Under the pieces are notes generated by a model. It was not told the DNA's origin, did not search any database, and saw nothing but the letters and a program-made list of their open reading frames with translations. A stretch of DNA of 64,000 nt from an uncultured Dehalococcoidia bacterium (GTDB lineage Bacteria > Chloroflexota > Dehalococcoidia > Lucifugimonadales > CATOSD01): NCBI GenBank assembly GCA_951812395.1, contig CATOSD010000002.1, positions 1,106,442 to 1,170,441 on the forward strand, given 5' to 3'. Shown piece after piece: positions 1-9,696 of this stretch; positions within the stretch are counted from its first letter, which is position 1; every line of letters starts with the position of its first letter. Both the position numbers and the translations under genes were made by a program.

Positions 1-51
1 TCCACGCTCGTGGAGGTCGGCTACCTGGAGGGCACGCGGCTCTTCGCGTAG
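1..51 (+). CDS. 3' end of an upstream CDS (partial; ...STLVEVGYLEGTRLFA*)
   Basis: Open frame 1 running off the left edge to TAG at 49-51; too short to identify. Confidence 0.5.
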   Translation, partial: STLVEVGYLEGTRLFA

Positions 52-114
52 GCCGCGCCGCCGCGTGTCAGGTGATCCTGCAGCGTCGAATTGGCGCAAT
101 ACAGAGGAAGAAAG

Positions 115-1185
115 ATGAACGACACAGACGCCGACCTTCAGGTTATCGAGTTCGACGACCCCATCGACGCAATCGAGCGCTGCTACGACTTGGGCTGGAC
201 CGACGGGCTTCCCGTCGTGCCGCCCACGAGTGAGCGCGTGGGCGCGTTCCTGGACTACGCCGGCCGGCCTGAGGACGAGGTGCTCGGCGGCGTGCCGGAG
301 CGCAGGCGCGAGGTGACCGTGGGCAAGGCGGCCGCTAACGCGGTGATGGCGGGCTGCCTTCCGGAGCACTTTCCGGTGGTGCTCGCCGCGTGCGAGGCTA
401 TGGTGGACCCGGTGTTCAATCTTGTCGGCCCTTCCTCCAGCCTGGGCGGGGCGGGAATTCTGCTGATTGTGAACGGCCCCGTGGCCCGGCGGCTCGGTAT
501 CAACTCGCGAAACAACCTGTTCGGACCGGGCAACCGGGCGAACGCAACCATCGGCAGATCGATCCGGCTGGTCCTGATGAACGCCTGCGCGGCGGTTCCC
601 GGGCTTTTCGACCGCAGCATACTTGGGCACCCCGGCAAGTACAGCTACTGCATCGCCGAGGCGGAGGATGATACGCACTGGAATCCGCTCCACGTCGAGC
701 GGGGGTTTGCGCGAGAGGACAGCGCGGTGACGGTATTCGCGTGCGAGGCGCCGCGCCAGGTGCGGACGACAGGTGACCCGGCCGCGATCATCGAGTCAGT
801 GGCGGACGTGGCCTCCACGATGGGCACGTCGATGTCGACCGTAGGCTCCACGGGGGACGAGTCGTCGATCGTGCGGCGCGGCGAGGTCGCGGTGGTTGTG
901 TCGGGGGACAGCGAGACCTGGAACGGCTGGAGCAAGGCCGACTTTCGAGAGGCGCTGTACCCCAAGCTGGCGCGCTCGATGTCCGACCTGAGACGGTCCG
1001 GCCACGTGAAGGGAGCGGCGCAGCCCGGCGACGACGAGCGCATGGTGTCGCTGGTTGCATCGCCCGACGATGTGCTCGTCGTGTTCGCCGGCGGCGAGGA
1101 AAACACCATGTGCGGCGTGATGCCGAGCTGGGGTCCCAAGGTGTCGTCCACGGCGGTGACAAGGCGCGTGCGCCCGCCCGCGTAG
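115..1185 (+). CDS. Conserved hypothetical protein (DGLPVVPPT motif)
   Basis: ORF 91..1185; ATG at 115 has a GAGGAAGA Shine-Dalgarno-like sequence upstream; codon usage fits the window. Confidence 0.75.
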   Translation: MNDTDADLQVIEFDDPIDAIERCYDLGWTDGLPVVPPTSERVGAFLDYAGRPEDEVLGGVPERRREVTVGKAAANAVMAGCLPEHFPVVLAACEAMVDPVFNLVGPSSSLGGAGILLIVNGPVARRLGINSRNNLFGPGNRANATIGRSIRLVLMNACAAVPGLFDRSILGHPGKYSYCIAEAEDDTHWNPLHVERGFAREDSAVTVFACEAPRQVRTTGDPAAIIESVADVASTMGTSMSTVGSTGDESSIVRRGEVAVVVSGDSETWNGWSKADFREALYPKLARSMSDLRRSGHVKGAAQPGDDERMVSLVASPDDVLVVFAGGEENTMCGVMPSWGPKVSSTAVTRRVRPPA

Positions 1186-1192
1186 AGCCTGC

Positions 1193-1209
1193 CCCGCAAT
1201 CGATGCGGG
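1193..1209 (+). terminator. Stem-loop CCCGCA-atcga-TGCGGG after the first gene
   Basis: Perfect 6-bp inverted repeat just after the stop at 1185; no clear U tract. Confidence 0.35.
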
Positions 1210-1287
1210 TCTACGCTGCCCGCTTCGGCCAAATCCTCTATAATTGTACTTGACCCCGCACCAACCGACGCAAGGAGACCTCCATAC

Positions 1288-2052
1288 ATGGCCAACCGAA
1301 TAGATTTCAACTGCGACATGGGAGAGAGCTACGGTATGCACAAGATGGGCTACGACGAGGACGTCATCAAGCACATAACGTCCGCGAACGTCGCCTGCGG
1401 CTTCCACGCCGGGGACCCCATGTGGATGCGGCACACGGTGCGGCTGGCGGAGGAGCAGGGAGTCGCGATTGGGGCACACCCAAGCTACCCGGACCTGAAC
1501 GGCTTCGGGCGCAGGGACCTGTCGGTTACACCCGAAGAGGCGAAGAACGACGTCGTCTACCAGATAGGGGCTCTGGCGGCCTTCACGGAGTCGAAGAAGC
1601 TCCAGCACGTCAAGCCCCACGGCGCGATGTACAACAAGGCGGTCAACGACGAGCCGCTGGCGCGCGCCATCTGCGAGGCTGTGCTGGAAGTAGACTCCGA
1701 CATGATAATCCTGGCTCTCGCCGGTTCCAGGTGGATCGACATCGCGCGAGATATGGGGCTCAGGGTGGCGCAGGAGATATTCGCCGACCGCGCGCTCAAC
1801 CCCGACGGTACTCTGGTTTCCCGCTCACAGCCCGGCTCGGTTATCCACGACGTCGAGGACGTTCTGGAGCGCAGCATCAGGATGGTGACCGAGGGCAAGG
1901 CGACAGCCATCACCGGTGAGGTCATCGAGGTCCGCGCCGACAGCCTCTGCCTGCACGGGGACACACCTGGGGCTGTGGACATGGCCCGCGCACTCAGGCA
2001 GGGCCTCACCCAGGCGGGAGTGGAGATTACGCCGGTCGGCCAGATAGTGTGA
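1288..2052 (+). CDS. pxpA: 5-oxoprolinase subunit PxpA (LamB/YcsF family)
   Basis: RIDFNCDMGESYG...NVACGFHAGDP...AIGAHPSYPDLNGFGRR motifs. Confidence 0.95.
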   Translation: MANRIDFNCDMGESYGMHKMGYDEDVIKHITSANVACGFHAGDPMWMRHTVRLAEEQGVAIGAHPSYPDLNGFGRRDLSVTPEEAKNDVVYQIGALAAFTESKKLQHVKPHGAMYNKAVNDEPLARAICEAVLEVDSDMIILALAGSRWIDIARDMGLRVAQEIFADRALNPDGTLVSRSQPGSVIHDVEDVLERSIRMVTEGKATAITGEVIEVRADSLCLHGDTPGAVDMARALRQGLTQAGVEITPVGQIV

Positions 2053-2783
2053 TGCAAGAGTCCCCTGCCCTGCTGCCGTGCGGCGACCAGGCGCTCGTCG
2101 TCGAGTTCGGCGACGCCATCGACTCCGATATCAACAGGCGTGTCCACGACCTGGCGTACGCCATCGAGGCCGCCGGTGTGAGGGGCGTGTACGACCTGGT
2201 GCCTACATACCGCTCGCTGCTGGTGTACTACAACCCCATGAGGACGAGTTGGCCGGAGCTGGAGGACAGCCTTCGCTCCATGCTGGCCGGCACTGGCGAC
2301 CGCGTCACGTCGACACCGCGAGTCGTGTTGCTGCCAACGCTGTACGGCGGCGAGCACGGCCCCGACCTAGAGTTCGTGGCTGTGAACGCCGGATTGACGA
2401 TCGACGAGGTGGTGAAACTCCATTCCGGCACAGATTACCTTGTATACATGATGGGATTCAGTCCCGGCTTTCCCTACCTGGGCGGTCTCGCGGAGCGGCT
2501 TGCCACGCCCCGGCTGGAGTCGCCAAGGCTGGAGATTCCCGCCGGTTCGGTTGGCATTGCCGAGAGCCAGACCGGAGTGTACCCGGTCGCGAGCCCCGGG
2601 GGGTGGCAGCTTATCGGGCGCACACCGTTGCGGCTGTTCGACGAGACGGCAGAGCAGCCGGCGCTTCTGCGGGCGGGAGACTACATCCGGTTCGTGCCAC
2701 TGGAGACTGAGTCCCGCTATCTGGAAATTCTCGGGGAGGTGGAGTCGGGCGAGTTCGAAGCGGAGATGGAGGCGGTAAGCTGA
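2049..2783 (+). CDS. pxpB: 5-oxoprolinase subunit PxpB (KipI-like)
   Basis: GDQALVVEFGD..., YMMGFSPGFPYLGGL, PAGSVGIAESQTGVYPVASPGGW; overlaps the pxpA end. Confidence 0.95.
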   Translation: MMQESPALLPCGDQALVVEFGDAIDSDINRRVHDLAYAIEAAGVRGVYDLVPTYRSLLVYYNPMRTSWPELEDSLRSMLAGTGDRVTSTPRVVLLPTLYGGEHGPDLEFVAVNAGLTIDEVVKLHSGTDYLVYMMGFSPGFPYLGGLAERLATPRLESPRLEIPAGSVGIAESQTGVYPVASPGGWQLIGRTPLRLFDETAEQPALLRAGDYIRFVPLETESRYLEILGEVESGEFEAEMEAVS

Positions 2784-3928
2784 GCGGCGCGGCGATTGAA
2801 ATCCTGGAACCCGGCCTGCTCACGACGGTCCAGGACAGGGGCCGCTACGGCTTTCAGCGATACGGCGTGCCGGTGTCCGGCGCCCTGGATGCCTTCGCGA
2901 TGCGGGCCGCGAACCTGCTCGCGGGCAACGACGACGGCGATGCAGGGCTGGAAATGACCGTGCTGGGCCCGCGCATCCGTTTCGGCGCGAGCACCTGGTT
3001 CGCGACTGCCGGCGCCGATCTCGCGCCCATGCTGGACGGCGACCCCATTCCGAACTGGCAGCGCGTGAAGGCGCCCGCAGGAAGCGTGCTCAGCTTCCAG
3101 GGAGCGCGCGACGGGATGCGGTCGTACCTGGCGGTGGCGGGCGGAATCGACGTCCCCAAGCTGATGGGAAGCCGGTCGACTTACGTCAAGGGCGGGTTCG
3201 GCGGGCTTGGCGGGCGACCACTACGGGCGGGCGACAAGCTGGAGACGCTGGGCTTCCCGCTTAAGGGCGATTTCGACGAGGTGGCGATGCCCGATTCGTT
3301 CGTATATCCGACATACGGCCATGACCACCGCGCCCGTGTGGTGCTCGGGCCGCAGCACGGGGCGTTCACCGATCAGGGCGTCGAGACGCTGCTGGGTTCC
3401 GAGTACAAGGTGTCTGTGCAATCGGACAGGATGGGTTACCGGCTGGACGGGCCCGCCATCGAGCACGTGTCCGGTCCCGACATCGTGTCGGATGGCACCT
3501 CGCTCGGCGCGGTGCAGGTGCCCGGTAACGGCTTTCCGATCATCCTCCTCGCCGACAGGGGCACCACCGGGGGGTACGCGAAGATAGCGACGGTCGTCAG
3601 TGTGGACATAGGCCGCCTGGCCCAGGCAATGCCGGGCGACGCCATACGTTTCGAGTCGGTGAGCGTGGAAGAAGCGCACGAGATGTTCGCCGAGCAGGAA
3701 GCAATGTTGTGGGATCTGGCCGAGGCCACGGGCGTCGTGCCGAGGCAAGGGTTGAGCGTGGTGGTCGACGGCGAGGTGTTCGAGGTCACCAACGAGGTTG
3801 GCGAGTTCGTGTCACTGCCGGATGGCCAGTCCGACGGCCCGGTCTGGAGTCACAGGGCCAGGGCTGTAGGCATCGGCAACGCGTTTGAGTTCGATATCAG
3901 TGTTCGGCAAGCGAGGACAGAGCAATGA
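2780..3928 (+). CDS. pxpC: 5-oxoprolinase subunit PxpC / biotin-dependent carboxyltransferase-like; probable CTG start
   Basis: The ORF track begins at GTG 2867, but the conserved N-terminus (SGAAIEILEPGLLTTVQDRGRYGFQRYG) reads back to CTG 2780, 7 nt after GGAGG and overlapping the pxpB stop. Confidence 0.85.
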   Translation: MSGAAIEILEPGLLTTVQDRGRYGFQRYGVPVSGALDAFAMRAANLLAGNDDGDAGLEMTVLGPRIRFGASTWFATAGADLAPMLDGDPIPNWQRVKAPAGSVLSFQGARDGMRSYLAVAGGIDVPKLMGSRSTYVKGGFGGLGGRPLRAGDKLETLGFPLKGDFDEVAMPDSFVYPTYGHDHRARVVLGPQHGAFTDQGVETLLGSEYKVSVQSDRMGYRLDGPAIEHVSGPDIVSDGTSLGAVQVPGNGFPIILLADRGTTGGYAKIATVVSVDIGRLAQAMPGDAIRFESVSVEEAHEMFAEQEAMLWDLAEATGVVPRQGLSVVVDGEVFEVTNEVGEFVSLPDGQSDGPVWSHRARAVGIGNAFEFDISVRQARTEQ

Positions 3929-4974
3929 ACAAGAGCATAGGCATTCTGGGCGCGGGCGCTGTCGGCAGCTACCTCGGGGCGTTTCTCACGCGCGAGGGGT
4001 ATGACGTAACGCTGATCGATATGTGGGGCGCCCACGTGGACGCCATGAACGAGTCAGGGCTGAACGTGTCGGGCACGCAGGGCGACTTCAACGTCGAGGT
4101 GAACGCCGTCCACATGGCCGACGCCTACCAACTGCACAAGCGGTTCGACTACGCCTTCCTGGCGCTCAAGTCCTACGACACCGAGTGGGGCGCCCACTTC
4201 CTGAAGCGCTTCCTGTCGCCTACCGGGGCGATTGTCAGCTCCCAGAACTGCATGAACGACCGGCTGATCGCGTCCATCGTCGGCTACGAGCGTGAGATAC
4301 CTTGCGTCATGTCCGGCATCACGGTCGCGCTGTGGGAGCCGGGTCACGTGACTCGCGGCGGGCAGCCGGGGCGCGACCGGGGCCACGACGTGTTCCGGAT
4401 CGGCGAACACCACGGGCAGGTCACTCCCCGCGTGGAGGAGCTGGTGGAGATGGTGAGCTGCATTGACGGCGCCAAGACAACCACGAACATCTGGGGCGAG
4501 CGGTGGTCAAAGCTCACCACGAACGCGTCCGGCAACCCGATGCAGGGCATGACCGGCCTCGGATCGGGAGGCCTGTCGGCGATAGCGGGGGCGCGGCGCA
4601 TACAGGTGCAGATATGCAAGGAGTCCGCCCAGGTGGGCCTGGCCCACAACGTGCGCGTAGAGAGCATCAGCGGCGTCGAGGCCGAGGTGTGGGCGCGGGC
4701 TGACGAGGGCGACGTGTTGGAGGAGCTGGACGCCAAGTTCCGCGGCGGGCGGGGCGGCAGCGACTGGAAATCGTCCATGGGTCAGGATGTGGCGAAGGGA
4801 CGCAAGACTGAGGTGGAGTTCATGAACGGCTTCATCTCGAGGATGGGTCGCGAGATTGGCGTGCCCACACCGGTCAACGACGCAGTGGTGAGCGTGGTCA
4901 AGGACATCGACGACGGCAAGGCCGCGGCGGACCCGTCGAACATCGATCGAGTGCTGGAGCTGGCGGGCCTGTAG
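3925..4974 (+). CDS. Ketopantoate reductase family protein (ApbA/PanE)
   Basis: N-terminal GILGAGAVGSYLGAFLTREGYDVTLID Rossmann motif; ATGA overlap with pxpC. Confidence 0.85.
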   Translation: MNKSIGILGAGAVGSYLGAFLTREGYDVTLIDMWGAHVDAMNESGLNVSGTQGDFNVEVNAVHMADAYQLHKRFDYAFLALKSYDTEWGAHFLKRFLSPTGAIVSSQNCMNDRLIASIVGYEREIPCVMSGITVALWEPGHVTRGGQPGRDRGHDVFRIGEHHGQVTPRVEELVEMVSCIDGAKTTTNIWGERWSKLTTNASGNPMQGMTGLGSGGLSAIAGARRIQVQICKESAQVGLAHNVRVESISGVEAEVWARADEGDVLEELDAKFRGGRGGSDWKSSMGQDVAKGRKTEVEFMNGFISRMGREIGVPTPVNDAVVSVVKDIDDGKAAADPSNIDRVLELAGL

Positions 4975-4975
4975 G

Positions 4976-5012
4976 AAGTACGCCGCCCTCCCCGGCCGGG
5001 CGGCGCTTCTTC
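4976..5012 (+). terminator. Intrinsic terminator-like hairpin
   Basis: CGCCGCCC-tccccggcc-GGGCGGCG (4981-5005) followed by CTTCTTCT, right after the stop at 4974. Confidence 0.55.
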
Positions 5013-5027
5013 TGAGAAGCTCGGCCC

Positions 5028-5657
5028 ATGTTGGATTGGCTGCACGCTCTCGCCGACTGGACGCTGGACTTCGCCGACAGCGGCGCGGCCGTCGTGGCGC
5101 TCGTGCTGGTGTCTCTGAGCGAGTCGGTGTTCTTTCCGGTGCCGCCGGACCCGCTGCTCATCGCCATTGGCATCCGGCAACCGGAGGCCGCCATCTGGCT
5201 CGCGGCGCTGTGTACCGTCGCATCGGTCGCGGGGGCTGTCATCGGACGCTGGCTGGGCATTCGCTTCGGGCGTCCGCTGCTGCACAGGTTCGCGTCGCCG
5301 GACAAGGTGGACGCTGCCGAGCGCATGTACCGAAAGTACGGCGCCTGGGCTGTGATCGCGTCCGCCATAACGCCGATACCGTTCAAGGTTTTCACGGTTC
5401 TCTCGGGCGTGATGGGCATGGAACTCAAGGGGTTCGTGCTGGCCGCCCTGGTGGGGCGGGGGCTGCGATTCATGACCGTGGGCGTGCTGATCGCGCTATA
5501 CGGGGAATCGGTCGAGGAGCTGATACGCGAGCGATTCGAGTACGTCACAATCGGCGTGTTGGCCGCGGGAGTCGCACTGGTTGCCGTATTGCTGGCGGCC
5601 AGGCGGTTCCGGCGCAGGCCATCGTTCCCGGACGGCCGACCGAATGGCGACAACTGA
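5028..5657 (+). CDS. YqaA/DedA-family (SNARE-associated-like) membrane protein
   Basis: Hydrophobic segments; SESVFFPVPPDPLLIAIG, KYGAWAVIASAITPIPFKVFTVLSGVMGM. Confidence 0.8.
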   Translation: MLDWLHALADWTLDFADSGAAVVALVLVSLSESVFFPVPPDPLLIAIGIRQPEAAIWLAALCTVASVAGAVIGRWLGIRFGRPLLHRFASPDKVDAAERMYRKYGAWAVIASAITPIPFKVFTVLSGVMGMELKGFVLAALVGRGLRFMTVGVLIALYGESVEELIRERFEYVTIGVLAAGVALVAVLLAARRFRRRPSFPDGRPNGDN

Positions 5658-5694
5658 AATCAGGATCGAGCGAGACTTGAAACGTCGATAAAGC

Positions 5695-5715
5695 GAAGGC
5701 GCGACGCGCGCCTTC
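5695..5715. other. Perfect 9-bp stem-loop GAAGGCGCG-acg-CGCGCCTTC
   Basis: Inverted repeat in the gap between the DedA-like and PQQ-propeller genes. Confidence 0.45.
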
Positions 5716-5724
5716 CGACAAGGG

Positions 5725-7158
5725 ATGGAAATGGTGACAGAGGAAAGGGAGATGCAAGAAGGCGGCGTAATCGTATGCCCCTACTGCGCGCACACGAACG
5801 ATTCGCGGTCTTCGCGGTGCGGACGATGCTGGTCGAGGCTGCGCGGCGCTCCGGTGGTGACCGAGGAGGAGGCCACCAGCATCGTCGGCAGATGGCTCTC
5901 GGTGCGGCGTTGGCGCAAGAGGGTTCGCTACGGAATCGTGGCCGCGGTGGTGTTGGTGTTTGTGGCGTGGATAACGTTCCTGAACGTCGGGACTACGCGA
6001 TTCCAGGGCCCGGCTTCCACAAACGTGAGCGCGGCGTCGACGCCGGGCAACTGGCCGATGTTCCAGCGTGACCACCTGCACTCTGGGATTGTGGCCGACG
6101 ACGATGCCCTGCCCGCGGGCAACCTCAAGTGGCGTTTCGACACCGACGGCCCGCTGTTTTCGGCTCCGGCCGTGGTGGACGGCACGCTGTACCTGACCAC
6201 CGGCGACAGGCGGATCGTCGCCCTGGACGAGGCGAGCGGTGAGCTGATCTGGGAACGCAAGACGACCGGGCCGGTCAACTCCTCGCCCGCCGTCGCGGGC
6301 GGGATCGTGTACTACGGGCTGCGGGATGGCAAGTTCTTCGCGCGGGACCGATACAGCGGCGAAGAGCTGTGGATGTACCAGACGGACAACTACATCTTCT
6401 CGTCCCCCGCGGTGCACAACGGCGTGGTTTACATAGGCTCAGGCGACGGGCTGCTGTACGCCTTCGACGCGCTTACGGGAGACGTGCGCTGGACCTATGA
6501 CGCCAGGGGACCGATACTCACGCCGCCCGCCGTGAACGACGAGGTTGTGACGCTGGTTTCCCAGCGCGGCATGCTCCACATAGTCGACACCAACACCGGC
6601 AATTTGCGCCTGGACTACTCCATGGTGAGCATATCGAACGGGTCGCCAACGATGCTCGGCAACCTGGTCTACTCTGCGGACGAGGCAGGCGGCATAAGGG
6701 CCGTCGACTGGCGCAAACGGGTGCTGCCCTTCGAGAAGTCCGCCAGGTGGCTCAGGACTCAGCTTTTCATCTGGGGGATGATCAACTCCATCCCGCCCCA
6801 GAAGGGGTACGTTTGGGCGGACCGCATTCGCGGAGGCGGGTTCTCCAGCACACCCGTGATTGCCGACGGCGTGCTCTACATCGGCTCTCATGGGAAGGAG
6901 TTGCTCGCGTTCGATGCCGAAACGGGCGAGCCGCTTTGGGAGTACTCCACCAAGTCGCCGATTCTCGCGTCTGCCTCTGTGGCGGGCGATACAGTGTACG
7001 TGGGCGACTCGGACGGCAACCTGTACGCCGTGGACGGCGAGACGGGCAAGCTGGAGTGGAGTTTCCAGACCGGGGAGCGGATCGACGCGGCGCCGGTGGT
7101 GGCGAACGGGGTGCTGTTCGTCACGTCGCGCGACGGCACGTTGTACGCCATCGAGTAG
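5725..7158 (+). CDS. Zinc-ribbon, transmembrane, PQQ-binding-like beta-propeller protein
   Basis: N-terminal CPYCAHTNDSRSSRCGRC zinc ribbon, one TM segment, repeated LYAFDALTGDVRW/LLAFDAETGEPLWEY blades. Confidence 0.85.
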   Translation: MEMVTEEREMQEGGVIVCPYCAHTNDSRSSRCGRCWSRLRGAPVVTEEEATSIVGRWLSVRRWRKRVRYGIVAAVVLVFVAWITFLNVGTTRFQGPASTNVSAASTPGNWPMFQRDHLHSGIVADDDALPAGNLKWRFDTDGPLFSAPAVVDGTLYLTTGDRRIVALDEASGELIWERKTTGPVNSSPAVAGGIVYYGLRDGKFFARDRYSGEELWMYQTDNYIFSSPAVHNGVVYIGSGDGLLYAFDALTGDVRWTYDARGPILTPPAVNDEVVTLVSQRGMLHIVDTNTGNLRLDYSMVSISNGSPTMLGNLVYSADEAGGIRAVDWRKRVLPFEKSARWLRTQLFIWGMINSIPPQKGYVWADRIRGGGFSSTPVIADGVLYIGSHGKELLAFDAETGEPLWEYSTKSPILASASVAGDTVYVGDSDGNLYAVDGETGKLEWSFQTGERIDAAPVVANGVLFVTSRDGTLYAIE

Positions 7159-7230
7159 GGCCGCGTGGATTACGGCGATGCCCGAGTGTCGCGCATCTCC
7201 AGGTCGCCCGTCCCCGAAGATTGACGTCCC

Positions 7231-8412
7231 GTGATTTCCTTGCGCAACCTGACTCGGCGCAAGCTGCGCACGTCGCTGACCGTCATGGGCATCGCGGTGG
7301 GAATATGGGCGCTCGTGGTGATGGCCGCAATGGCGACCAAGCTGAGCGCCCTCGTTGAAGGCGGGTCCACCTACTTTCAGAACAAGGTCGTAGTAACCGA
7401 CGCGTCCAGCACTCCCTTTTCCCAGGTACTGACCCTGGCTCCGCTTCCCATCGACGTCGCCCAGCAGGTCCGGCAGTTGCCCGGTGTGGCGGCGGCGGTG
7501 CCCCGCGCGGTGCTGCTCCTGAATCCAGACGACCCGAGCAACGCGTTTCAACTCCCCACTTACGTGGTCGGATACACGGAGGGCGCCGATCTCGGGTATG
7601 AGTCGTTCCCCCTGCAGATTGCGGAAGGACGAGCCACGACAGCGGAGGACGAGGGGAAGCGCGTGGTGTTCCTGGGCTCGGATCTGGCGCGGGAGTACGA
7701 GAAGGGGCCGGGAGATACCTTCGAGATTCGGGGAACCGAGTTCGAGGTCGTAGGCGTCGGGGAACCGCGGCTGATGTTCTTCGACTCGTCCGCGGTAATC
7801 CCCTTCTCGGAAGCGCAGGCGATGCTGGCTAGAGAAGTTCCCGCCGTGGCCGGACGGGGTCTGGACGCGGGCGGGCTGGCGTCCATGGTGATGGTCTATC
7901 CCGAGGAGGGCCTGGACACCGGCGAGTTGGCGCAGAGAATCGAAGAGAGCGTACCACAGGTGCGCGCCGGCACCGGCGGCGATTACGACGACCAGTTCGG
8001 GTCGACCCTGGCGATCTTCAACACGATCATCCTCAGCGTGGCGCTCATCAGCGTAGTGGTGGGCGGTCTCTCAGTCATCAACACCATGACAATGAGCGTA
8101 GCCGAACGCACCCGCGAGATAGGCATCAAGCGGGCCATCGGCGCCCCGCGAGGCCGGATAATGAGAGAGTTACTGTCCGAAGCGGCATTCATCGGCCTCA
8201 TCGGGGGGCTGATCGGGCTGGCCGCCGGAGCGGTGTTCGTGTCCGGCGCGAACAGGCTCGGTGAAGAATCGGGAACGGTGCTGTTTCTGCTGACGCCCTG
8301 GATCGCCGTGCTGGCGGTGGTCTTCTCCGGGGCCCTCGGCGCCGTAGCCGGCGCCCTACCCGCCTGGAACGCGTCCGGCCTGGACCCAATCGAGGCGCTG
8401 CGGTACGAGTAG
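7231..8412 (+). CDS. ABC transporter permease (MacB/FtsX type)
   Basis: LRNLTRRKLRTSLTVMGIAVGIWALV N-terminus; NTMTMSVAERTREIGIKRAIGAPRGRIMRELLSEA. Confidence 0.9.
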   Translation: MISLRNLTRRKLRTSLTVMGIAVGIWALVVMAAMATKLSALVEGGSTYFQNKVVVTDASSTPFSQVLTLAPLPIDVAQQVRQLPGVAAAVPRAVLLLNPDDPSNAFQLPTYVVGYTEGADLGYESFPLQIAEGRATTAEDEGKRVVFLGSDLAREYEKGPGDTFEIRGTEFEVVGVGEPRLMFFDSSAVIPFSEAQAMLAREVPAVAGRGLDAGGLASMVMVYPEEGLDTGELAQRIEESVPQVRAGTGGDYDDQFGSTLAIFNTIILSVALISVVVGGLSVINTMTMSVAERTREIGIKRAIGAPRGRIMRELLSEAAFIGLIGGLIGLAAGAVFVSGANRLGEESGTVLFLLTPWIAVLAVVFSGALGAVAGALPAWNASGLDPIEALRYE

Positions 8413-8421
8413 GGACGATAG

Positions 8422-9114
8422 ATGGCCTTCCTGACGGCACGCAACCTCAACAAGACCTACCGGCTCAGCCGCCGCAACGTCGTCCACGCGCTGCGAGGTG
8501 TGGACGTGACGATCGAGGCCGGCGAGACGGTGGCGATCGCCGGGCCATCCGGGTCGGGCAAGAGTACCCTGATGCACATCCTCGGCCTCCTGCACCTGCC
8601 TGACAGGGGCTACGACCCGACCCCCATCCTGGTGTTCGACGGCGAGGACGTCACGGCGATGCCCGACAGGGACCGGACCCGGATGCGCGCCGAAAGGATC
8701 GGCTTCGTGTTCCAGGCCTTCAATCTCGTGCCGACTTTGACCGCGCTGGAGAACGTGGCTCTGCCCGCCGAGTACGCCGGCCAGAGTCGAAAAGCGGCGC
8801 GGGCCGCTGCTGAGGACGCGTTGGAGGTGATGGGGATAGCCGACCGGGCCGGCCATCGCCCCGTGGAGCTGTCCGGCGGCCAGCAACAGCGAGTGTCCAT
8901 CGCGCGGGCGCTGGTAAACGAGCCGGCGCTGCTGCTCGCGGACGAGCCCACCGGCAACCTCGACTCGCAGAACACCGCCGAGCTGCTAGAGCTGCTCCGC
9001 CGCTACAACGCCGAGAGAGGCCAGACAATGGTGCTGGTCACCCACGACCCGTTGGTGAGCGCGGCCTGCAGCCGAGTGCTGACTATGCGCGACGGCGTGA
9101 TTCTCGAGGAGTAG
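8422..9114 (+). CDS. ABC transporter ATP-binding protein (LolD/MacB type)
   Basis: Walker A GPSGSGKST; LSGGQQQRVSIARAL; LLADEPTGNLDS. Confidence 0.95.
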   Translation: MAFLTARNLNKTYRLSRRNVVHALRGVDVTIEAGETVAIAGPSGSGKSTLMHILGLLHLPDRGYDPTPILVFDGEDVTAMPDRDRTRMRAERIGFVFQAFNLVPTLTALENVALPAEYAGQSRKAARAAAEDALEVMGIADRAGHRPVELSGGQQQRVSIARALVNEPALLLADEPTGNLDSQNTAELLELLRRYNAERGQTMVLVTHDPLVSAACSRVLTMRDGVILEE

Positions 9115-9131
9115 GCCGACAGCGGCTTGGC

Positions 9132-9232
9132 TACGCGCGGACGTACTTGACGATTCTGCGGCCGGTGCTGCCCTCGCCGGAGGTGGGTTGCACGAAGTAG
9201 ATGCTGCCCTGCGAGTCGCCCGCCGAGCCGTG
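9132..9232 (-). pseudogene. Duplicated 3' tail of the NHL-repeat gene (101 bp)
   Basis: 9132-9232 matches 9698-9798 with 3 mismatches by eye; encodes HGSAGDSQGSIYFVQPTSGEGSTGRRIVKYVRA*. Confidence 0.85.
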
Positions 9233-9282
9233 GCGCCAGTGAGCAATGCGCACCCAGGCGTGGCTGGTTGTCGATTGCCGTC

Positions 9283-9666
9283 CTAAACCGCCGCCATCGC
9301 CTCGGCGTCCTGGATGTACTCGATAGTTTCCCGCACGTCGGCGATTATGTCCTCCGCCGGTTCCAGAATCCCGTCGTAGAAGCAAGCGCCGTGCAGGAAT
9401 GACTGACGGACGGCGTATTCCTTTCGCATGGGTTCTAGTGACGGGTCCTCCCGACGCAATGCCCGCAACATACGCATAGTCTGCCCCGATGTGCGAGGCT
9501 CCCGGCCGGTACGGGCAAGTATCAGCGCGTCGGTGGCCCGCTTGGTGGCGCACCATGCCTTCTCAGCGGCGTTTCGAAGCCGCCCCTGGTCGAGCATTTC
9601 CAGGGCGTCGTCGTACAGTCCCCTCGCGTCAGCGAACAGAACGTCTACTCGTTCAGTTTGAAGCAT
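9283..9666 (-). CDS. HEPN/PaREP1-like domain protein
   Basis: Helical ORF with LRNAAEKAWCATKRATDALILARTG, typical of HEPN/PaREP1 small proteins. Confidence 0.65.
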   Translation of the reverse strand: MLQTERVDVLFADARGLYDDALEMLDQGRLRNAAEKAWCATKRATDALILARTGREPRTSGQTMRMLRALRREDPSLEPMRKEYAVRQSFLHGACFYDGILEPAEDIIADVRETIEYIQDAEAMAAV

Positions 9667-9696
9667 GTGCCTTCGCTCCGCAAGCTCCTGCTGAAC

